Positions 57,417 through 64,000 of a stretch of DNA of 64,000 nt are shown here, piece by piece (the first letter of the stretch is position 1; every line of letters begins with the position of its first letter). The position numbers were made by a program, and so were the translations under genes. The notes under the pieces are model-generated. The model did not search any database. It worked only from the letters and a program-made list of their open reading frames with translations, and had not been told where the DNA came from. Source of the DNA: Adiantum capillus-veneris (Eukaryota > Streptophyta > Polypodiopsida > Polypodiales > Pteridaceae); contig CM043955.1 of the NCBI GenBank assembly GCA_014529385.2, positions 148,255,640 to 148,319,639 on the forward strand. Direction: 5' to 3'.

Positions 57417-60400
57417 TTAATCCCAAAGGCCCCCTAGAGGGTTCATATTTTTCCTAACGATGTAACTTCTCTGACACAAGGCAATACCACCATCACACTG
57501 CTTAAACTGTATGCCCAAATAATGATGCAACAGCCCCAAATCTTTCATCTTGAAAGTAGCATTCAAATCAGCCTTAAATTCAGCAATATGTCTCTCATTT
57601 GGTCCAGTGATTAGCAAATCATCAACATAAAGAACCACGATGAGAAATACATCACCCTCACGCTTTACATACAATGTGCTTTCTGTTGGACTGTTACGAA
57701 AGCCTTGTTTGACCAAATGAGTGTCAGCTTTCTCATACCAAGCACGAGGAGATTGCTTCAACCCATACAAAGCCTTGTTACATTTGCACACTTTGTCTTC
57801 TTGTCCTTTTATGACAAAACCGCGAGGCTGCATTACATAAACTTCCTCAAATATGTCACCATTCAAGAAAGCAGTAACAATGTCTGATTGATGTACATCC
57901 CAACCAAAATGAGCTGCCAATGCACATAGAAAACGCACAGTAGTCATACGACAAGTGGGAGCAAAAGTCTCTTCATAATCTATGTCTTTTTGTTGTGCAT
58001 AACCCTTTGCAACAAGTCGAGCCTTATGGCGATCAATCTCACCATCCGGCTTGCGTTTCAACTTGTAAACCCACTTCGTACCAATGGCCTTTTTGCCAGG
58101 AGGCAAATCACATAAAGTCCATGTGTCATTTTCTATAAGTGCATCATATTCTGATTGCATGGCAGCCATCCAATTATCCGAATTCTGTGCTTCATCAAAA
58201 GACAGAGGCTCCTCAACATCATGTAAACTAGACACAGCCAAAGCATAACAATCTGATGCATAAGATGCATTGCGAGAGCCTGAACGAGTACGACTAGACA
58301 AAGGTGCATCCAATTTACTGTCACGCAAAGTGTGCACCAGCCATTTTGGCATACCTCTAGCCTGCTCATTTTCACCCCTTTCCTCATCAAGTACATCATG
58401 TACATCTGCATCAGTAATAGGCTGATCTAAAACATTTTCAGAAACCCCCATAGGCTGTACATTTGCCTCATTGGAACTTACATTCGTATTTCCACCACTG
58501 AAAAGAGGCAACAAAGTGTCATAAATGTCTTGTGAGCTTACATTACTGTCTCTAGTACATGACAACAAGGGCTGAAAAGAATCTTCCACAAACACTACAT
58601 CCCGAGAAACCAGAATACGTTTTGTTTGCGGATGATACAACCTGTAACCTTTGATTTCAACACTATAACCAACAAAACTACATTTGACAGCCTTATCATC
58701 CAATTTTCTGCGCTGCACTTGTGGCACCAAAGCATATGCCAAACAGCCAAAAACACGCATGTGCTCAATAGAAGGCTTTCTATCATGCCATGCTTCATAT
58801 GGAGTAATAGACTGCAAAGCTTTCGTAGGACACCTGTTAAGTACATAAGTGGCACACATGATGACCTCAAGCCAAAAAGAATGCGGCAAAGCTTGACTTT
58901 TGACCATACATCGTGCCATTTCCGTCAGTGACCTGTTTTTCCTCTCAGCAGCACCATTTTGCTGAGGTGTATAAGGCACTGTACATTGGTGTTTTATCCC
59001 ACGACTAGCCAGAAATGCATTAAATTCATGAGACATATACTCCCTCCCTCGATCGGAATGGAGGGTGCCCATAGTACATTTCGAGATATTTTCAGCCATA
59101 GCCAGAAATTGTTTGAAGCACATAAAAACTTCGGACTTCGCTTTAAGCGGAAATACCCATGCATGCCTGGAGTAATCATCAATGAAAGTCACGAAGTACA
59201 GGTAATTGCCCAAGGACGGAGTTTGCATGGGCCCACAAACATCACTATGCACAAGCTGCAACCTGCATGTGGCCCGAACTGAACCATCCTTTGGAAATTT
59301 AGAACGTTGCATCTTACCCAAAATACAGCCTTCACAAACATGTTTGACAGGTGCTTCAAGAGGCGGCAAAGAAGCAACCATATCACATTTCTGCAAACGT
59401 AGCAAACTGGCAAAATTCAGATGACCAAAACGTGCATGCCAAAGTTTTGCATATGAAATAGCCCTTGAATCTACAACAACATTATCAAAGTTTTGTCCAC
59501 ACTTGTCATACAAAGTGAGCTTATACAGCCCACGGCACAAAAGGCCAGATGCAACAATTTCATCACCAAAAGTGAGATCATGAACTGTACATCTGTCATC
59601 CACAAATTTGACTACAAGTCCAAGTCTAGCAAGTGCGGATATAGACAAGAGATTCTTCTTGATCCCAGGTACATAAAGTGCATCAACAAGTGTGAAGGAA
59701 CTGCCATTAGCAGCAGTGAGCACAATCTTTCCAACTCCCTGAACTGGATAAGAGGCGTTGTTGGCACAAGTGACTGAATTCCCATGAGGGACAGACTCAA
59801 GAGAGGTAAACAATTCACGATGTGAGGTAATGTGCTTTGTAGCACCACTGTCGAAATACCACACATGTGAATCTGCAGCAACAACTGACAAGCATGCATC
59901 ATGGACAACAGGATTGTAAGTGCACTCTGTGCTAAAAGCCCATTCTGCATCAACATCAGCAACACAGTCTCCTTTCACAGAAGACTCAACAATGGCTGCA
60001 TTTGTAGTGGAACCAGCATTTGCACTGGAACCACCCTCTTTCTTCTTAGCCTCTTTGGCCTTCAACTTAGGACACGACTTGATCAACTGATCATTGGCTT
60101 TACAATAATGGCAACTCATCTTCTTTTTGCCCTTATCACCAGAATTTCCAGACAAAGTGCTGTTAGCAGAAGCATTAGGAACATAAGTTTTGCTACTCGC
60201 AGCAGAACTATAAGAAGTGGTTGCATTACTGTTACCACCCTTTCTTTGAGAAGCAATAAAAGCTTGTTCAACTGCACGCTGCCTAGTCCTGTTTTTTCTG
60301 GAAAGTGACTCTTTCAACAGCAATGTGCATAATGCATCAAACTTGACAACTTCAGGATTTCCTTGGGTCATCAGTCTCCAAGTACTAGCAAAAGTCTGGT

Positions 60401-60962
60401 AGGAATCTGGTAAGGCATCAAGAACAGTCTGCACAAGGGAACTGTCTGAAATGACTTCACCTGCAGAAATAAGCTGCTCATTGATATCCTTGACACTAGC
60501 AAGGAAAGTGTCCATATCATCTTCCTCATGCATAATCTTCGACTCCAGCTCTTTACGCAGCAAAGCAATTTTAGCCTCATTGCGGCTTGCATAAAGACCT
60601 ACTAAAATATCCAAGGCCTGTTTTGCTGATTTCGCTGAACGGATGTGAGGAACAATGGTGCGCTTCACAGACAACGCAATCAATGCATGAGCCTGCGCAT
60701 CCTTAACATCCCAACGAGCTTGTTCTGCCGTAGGCAAAACAACTCTAACAGCTGCAATCCTTGCAGCAAGACCTGCAACATCCTCAACATCGCCTACATT
60801 CTCAGAACCAGGACGTACATCAATGCCCTGCACAATGTTCCAGACACATTTTGACACAAGAACATGTTGCATCATATAAGCCCACATAGGGTAGTTGTCC
60901 CCATCCAACCTATCCTCAACAACAAACATCTTGAACACATCTGTGTTGTTGTTGTCAGCCAT
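57417..60962 (-). CDS. Ty1/copia gag-pol, open frame, cut off inside RT
   Basis: ATG at 60962 (context ACCATGG) starts MADNNNTDVFKMFVVEDRL, chosen over an in-frame ATG 20 codons upstream because it has the better context and starts at the Gag domain. The frame is open for about 1,180 codons. It contains Gag, a knuckle with Gln for His (CHYCKANDQLIKSC), protease (WYFDSGATKHI), integrase (HARFGHLN; HSDVCGPM, HSDRGREYM, PQQNGAAERKNRS) and RT (KALYGLKQSPRAW, YVDDLLITG). It ends in GLWD and a stop at 57417, shortly after LCQRSYIVRKN, so RNase H and the 3' LTR are missing. It encodes retrotransposon machinery but cannot complete a cycle alone. Confidence 0.9.
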   Translation of the reverse strand: MADNNNTDVFKMFVVEDRLDGDNYPMWAYMMQHVLVSKCVWNIVQGIDVRPGSENVGDVEDVAGLAARIAAVRVVLPTAEQARWDVKDAQAHALIALSVKRTIVPHIRSAKSAKQALDILVGLYASRNEAKIALLRKELESKIMHEEDDMDTFLASVKDINEQLISAGEVISDSSLVQTVLDALPDSYQTFASTWRLMTQGNPEVVKFDALCTLLLKESLSRKNRTRQRAVEQAFIASQRKGGNSNATTSYSSAASSKTYVPNASANSTLSGNSGDKGKKKMSCHYCKANDQLIKSCPKLKAKEAKKKEGGSSANAGSTTNAAIVESSVKGDCVADVDAEWAFSTECTYNPVVHDACLSVVAADSHVWYFDSGATKHITSHRELFTSLESVPHGNSVTCANNASYPVQGVGKIVLTAANGSSFTLVDALYVPGIKKNLLSISALARLGLVVKFVDDRCTVHDLTFGDEIVASGLLCRGLYKLTLYDKCGQNFDNVVVDSRAISYAKLWHARFGHLNFASLLRLQKCDMVASLPPLEAPVKHVCEGCILGKMQRSKFPKDGSVRATCRLQLVHSDVCGPMQTPSLGNYLYFVTFIDDYSRHAWVFPLKAKSEVFMCFKQFLAMAENISKCTMGTLHSDRGREYMSHEFNAFLASRGIKHQCTVPYTPQQNGAAERKNRSLTEMARCMVKSQALPHSFWLEVIMCATYVLNRCPTKALQSITPYEAWHDRKPSIEHMRVFGCLAYALVPQVQRRKLDDKAVKCSFVGYSVEIKGYRLYHPQTKRILVSRDVVFVEDSFQPLLSCTRDSNVSSQDIYDTLLPLFSGGNTNVSSNEANVQPMGVSENVLDQPITDADVHDVLDEERGENEQARGMPKWLVHTLRDSKLDAPLSSRTRSGSRNASYASDCYALAVSSLHDVEEPLSFDEAQNSDNWMAAMQSEYDALIENDTWTLCDLPPGKKAIGTKWVYKLKRKPDGEIDRHKARLVAKGYAQQKDIDYEETFAPTCRMTTVRFLCALAAHFGWDVHQSDIVTAFLNGDIFEEVYVMQPRGFVIKGQEDKVCKCNKALYGLKQSPRAWYEKADTHLVKQGFRNSPTESTLYVKREGDVFLIVVLYVDDLLITGPNERHIAEFKADLNATFKMKDLGLLHHYLGIQFKQCDGGIALCQRSYIVRKNMNPLGGLWD

Positions 60963-61309
60963 GGTAAATGCTGCACCTGATGTGAAAACTGCCCGAAAAT
61001 AGGAGAAACGGAGCGGGAACAACCTGTGCTATATAGCACAAACCGTAGAAGACTATAAGGAACCTGTTATACAAAAAACGGCACTGACAGAAATTCTGCA
61101 CAAAATGACAAAATAGCCTGTGCAGTACTGCCTGTAGTGGAAACGGAGGCCGAAATGAGCCCAAATCAAAATTCTGAGCAGAACAAGCTCTTCAAGCTTC
61201 CCAAAATATTTGTCGACCTGTGAACGCTCGCCAAAGCTCACTGAAATCGGAGAAAGTGAGCAGGCGTGTGCTGGAGCAGCTGGCGACTAAGCTCGGGAGG
61301 ACGTGACTT

Positions 61310-61321
61310 GCTCTGATACCA
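61310..61321 (-). other. tRNA-iMet primer binding site of the copia element
   Basis: The minus strand reads TGGTATCAGAGC two bases after the LTR end (61324). It lies about 350 bp upstream of the gag ATG, the normal spacing. Confidence 0.9.
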
Positions 61322-61323
61322 AT

Positions 61324-61525
61324 TGTTGGAATTAGGGTTGCAGAGAAACACACATAGCTTGGAGAAGACGAAGGAAGCTCAAGGCACACAATAGAGAGTG
61401 TTTTACTTAGTGTGCAATGGAAATATAGATAGCCCTAGAGTGATGGGAGTATATACAATGCTCGGGGGAAAAAACCTCCTAAAGAGGGAAAAAATGCCCC
61501 GGCGGTCCTAGTGTGTTCACACACA
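61324..61525 (-). mobile_element. 5' LTR of the copia element
   Basis: On the minus strand the LTR ends in CTAATTCCAACA (61324) next to the primer site. A TATA-like GTATATACTCCC lies near 61456. The start is taken as TGTGTGAACACACTAGG near 61525, just before the gypsy gag sequence begins, but TG start and insertion point cannot be fixed. It is a short LTR of about 200 bp. Confidence 0.55.
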
Positions 61526-61907
61526 TCACTACCACATGTATATGGTAACACTTAGGAGACGCTTCTTGAAAGAATACATACGGGAGGGAGTGCTTTGGGG
61601 TGTAGCATCTCAGCTCCAGAAAGCCCAACGAGAGGAAGGAGAGTCGGTAAGAGACTTTATTAGTTGCTTGAAGCATTTGAATTCTCATTGTAATCCAAAT
61701 GAGCTCTTCAATAATAGACAATTGCTTAATAGATTCATTAGGGGATTACGACATGAGATACCTACAATGGACTAGTCATTAGAGGTATCACCACTTGGGA
61801 AGCAGTCACCACCAATGCGGTCCAATTGGAGGATAATTTAATGATTCAAGGAGAAAGAGTGTCTGTTGACCCTAAATCTACTAGCTTGCAAGCATCACGG
61901 CATCAAT

Positions 61908-62125
61908 GAATGACCCTAAAGCCGATTGGACAGGAGCCAAAGATATCTGAGATGTCTTTAGCAGATCTCACCAAGGCCATTCAAGAGAGTCTTCGACACA
62001 ATTGTGCTCCGCAAAACAATCATATGAATGACCCTAAAGCTAAGGATCCAAAGATATCTGAGATTTCTTTAGCAGATCTCACCAAGGCCATTCAAGAGAG
62101 TCTTCGACACAATTGTGCTCCGTAA
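61908..62125 (+). repeat. In-frame tandem duplication in Gag
   Basis: Two units (from AATGACCCTAAAGC at 61908 and again at 62027) encode PKISE(M/I)SLADLTKAIQ, ESLRHNCAPQNNHM almost identically. The period is about 119 bp including a small spacer difference, so the duplication is recent. Confidence 0.85.
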
Positions 62126-62392
62126 AACAATCATATGTATCGAAGAAGGGAGCAGCAATGGTGCTCAGTATGCTATGTTCCACATAGTACCAATGAATGC
62201 CCTACTTTTAGAGTAAAATTTAATGGGAATTGCAATGTGTGTGGGAGGTATGGTAATCAAGCTAAGGATTGCATAATATTTAAGCGCGTGATGGCCAATA
62301 GATCACCCTTAGCATGGACGGACACACCTCGAGTGTATGCATTGATGCCGGCCCCACCCAACAGCACAACACATGGTCCCTAGGGCCCAAAA

Positions 62393-62472
62393 TGTTGTTC
62401 AAACAACACCCTTGCCACCTCCGGTGCTAGGGTGTTGTTCAAACAACACCCTTGCCACCTCCGGTGCTAGGA
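62393..62472 (+). repeat. 40-bp tandem duplication, two copies
   Basis: TGTTGTTCAAACAACACCCT and the following CTCCGGTGCTAGG recur with an exact 40-bp step (62393-62432, 62433-62472). GTTGTTCAAACAAC is itself a palindrome. Forty is not a multiple of three, so the duplication shifts the Gag frame. Confidence 0.9.
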
Positions 62473-62628
62473 CCGCAACCATCACATCCGAGGATCACTT
62501 CTGTGAATCAAGTGGGTTGTGAGTCATCTATTGTTTGTTTGGAAGCCTGTGAGGAAGATGTAGACCCTAATATTGCCTATGGGATTGATTCACTTGAAGA
62601 AAGTCCACATGTGCACCTATGTCGCACG

Positions 62629-62878
62629 TGTCAATGCAAGGAACTTGCCGATACACTGTGTGCGAGCCACAAATGGCTCCAAGCACACAACAAGCCTAAA
62701 CTAGTAAGCTCAAAGATGGCGATGGTGTGTCACTCACCACTCTACGATTGCGGTCATGGAGCATTCCTTGCCGCGAAGAAGAGGGAGATGCCACTACGCC
62801 GCGCTCAACCACCTCACCACCGTCGTGTCTCCGCAATGCTCAATCGCACACACACTCTGTCTCTCTCTCTCTCTCACG

Positions 62879-62910
<32 letters not shown>

Positions 62911-64000
62911 AGGAGATGAAGAAGAAGAAGATGTAGATGGAGCAAGAGCACTCTTCAATTGCACAAATGAGAGTGTGAGTGAATTTTAGGTTTAGTTGAC
63001 TTTTATATGAGCTTGCCCCATTCACACTTGGGCACCCATGCTTAGCCAACTAATCTCTTGAATGTTCCAGTTAGAGTGCACCTCTCATCGGCGACACTCT
63101 TATCCTTTTCCTATTGGACCGACAAGCCCGGTACCTGACTCTACCAAATAAATAATACGGCGTCCGTCTTAGGCGATAGGAATGTGCGTGAGGGTTAACA
63201 TGCCCCCCTTCCTGATGTAGATTCCTTCCTCGGAAGCTATTGAGTTGAAGCTCGTTCGTCGAGGTGGAAGAGCATTTGAGATGAATGTCCTTAGCCTTCT
63301 TCAATCACTGCAAAATCAAACAACATTGGCACAATAATTGCATTCTCATATACAATTAAAAAGCATATGTAGTTTTAGGTAGACAAATTGATTGGTAGCA
63401 TAACTCTAAACCATTTGTCAGCAATAAACATTAAATTGCAATATAATCAAACGCATGAATAGTTGGGAAGGTAAAAAACTAACAAGTTCGGGGTTGCTAA
63501 TTCAACGGTTGAAAGGCACTAAAGATTGACTATTAATACCATGGGTAAGCTTCTTAATTTTCTCTGGTCAATTAAGTTGTTTAATCGCGAGAGCCAAGTA
63601 TTTCATGTTCGAGGGCTGACTAGAGGCTATACCTAGAAGACCTTGTAGTTAAGCTACAATAAAGGAAATTTCTCATGAAATCATCTCTTGACTGATTACC
63701 TTTTCTTTGAGCCCCCAAAGTCTTCTCACAGTGATTGAATTTTGATGTGTGTGCTTATTTTGTATGCCTTGGGTTTTTTGCTTTTCAAGGAAAAGCGCCC
63801 ACATTGGGAACCTCTAGGGCTCTAGTACCGTAGACGATACATGTTAGTGAAGTACCAAATCAAGCTGAGATTTCTCTTCCAGCTTTAGATTTTACATTGT
63901 GGCACTTTGATTTTTTTGTTTGTTCGTTTTTAGCATTTTAATTTGTAACTTTTGGGGGTCATATAACACTATTACCCTCCCTAGGCTTATCACATTAGTA
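62629..64000 (-). mobile_element. 3' end and LTR of a retroelement, inverted copy 2
   Basis: The minus strand repeats 6842-8300: internal sequence (64000-63214), polypurine tract AGGAAGGGGGGCA (63213-63201), and LTR from TGTTAACCC (63200) to GACA (62629). The TATA box is at about 63008-62999. The (TG)n part is present but the GA run is only about 20 bp. Homology still runs at the window edge. The LTR end lies inside the gypsy Gag frame, so the element seems to have inserted there. The mixed open frame at 62452-62919 is a fusion of Gag and LTR. Confidence 0.75.

Larger units (their letters stand above)
61536..62610 (+). pseudogene. Ty3/gypsy Gag fragment with zinc-knuckle-like motifs
   Basis: The first frame (61536-61775) reads VTLRRRFLKEYIREG and REEGESVRDFISCLKHLNSHC, the retrotransposon Gag core. 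A duplicated segment follows, then two Cys motifs at 62156-62277: CSVCYVPHSTNEC, and CNVCGRYGNQAKDC with Asn for the usual His. A Pro-rich part and an acidic part (CEEDVDPNIAYGIDSLEES) run to about 62610, where the frame passes into the inverted LTR. Stops at 61776 and 62126 break it. The left end was cut by the copia LTR. Confidence 0.65.

Noticed and set aside
62452-62919. 155-codon frame with Cys motifs and a Thr-His repeat end
   Set aside because: It fuses the end of a Gag remnant to antisense LTR and microsatellite sequence and is not one gene.

Overview
The window is repeat-dominated nuclear DNA of a land plant. The evidence is plant-type Ty1/copia and Ty3/gypsy elements, three initiator-methionine tRNA primer sites, a CACTA fragment with DUF4218/DUF4216-like exons, and a PIF/Harbinger-type MITE. 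Density and decay suggest a large genome, perhaps a fern or other non-flowering lineage (inference). I see no convincing single-copy host gene, rRNA, tRNA or CRISPR array.

Layout. 1-1042: 3' LTR with a (GA)n run. 1041-3060: CACTA end (minus). 3129-6597: Ty3/gypsy remnant (plus) with a late protease and its 3' LTR. 6842-8300: 3' end of a retroelement with a (TG)n(GA)n LTR; a second copy lies inverted at 62629-64000. 8306-10880: decayed copia (minus). 10900-20340: a multi-gene unit here called element A. 20641-21990: gypsy integrase then protease (minus). 22019-24098: unassigned minus-strand block. 24165-29755: 5'-truncated gypsy with a third ORF. 29756-40309: a second multi-gene unit, element B, with a small LTR element inside. 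41073-45942: LTR fragment and nearly intact copia (minus). 45943-51634: two gypsy fragments meeting at a MITE. 51909-54784: LTR, primer site and gag-like gene. 55095-55250: fold-back sequence. 57417-61525: copia (minus) cut off inside reverse transcriptase. 61536-62610: gypsy gag fragment.

The most unusual content is elements A and B. Element A has two convergent gene pairs. The inner genes diverge from a CpG-rich tandem-repeat promoter. One inner gene encodes a Ulp1/C48-like cysteine protease whose first residues copy the histone H3 tail (ARTKQ..RK). An outer gene looks like an RNase H-fold transposase. Element B has a different RNase H-like transposase (DFAENY, SDGAASQFK, HGKGEHDG motifs) converging on minus-strand genes with RING-like, HAD phosphatase-like and Ulp1-like pieces. 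Its non-coding parts are packed with TTTGGTAC repeats lying in sense orientation in both arms.

A second theme is a gypsy lineage in which the retropepsin lies downstream of integrase. It is directly visible in two copies, and a third remnant has protease close to the 3' LTR. A third theme is long GA/CT microsatellites just downstream of LTR TATA boxes. Most open frames carry stops or shifts; several stops are TAG where CAG would fit, which points to CHG-methylation decay.
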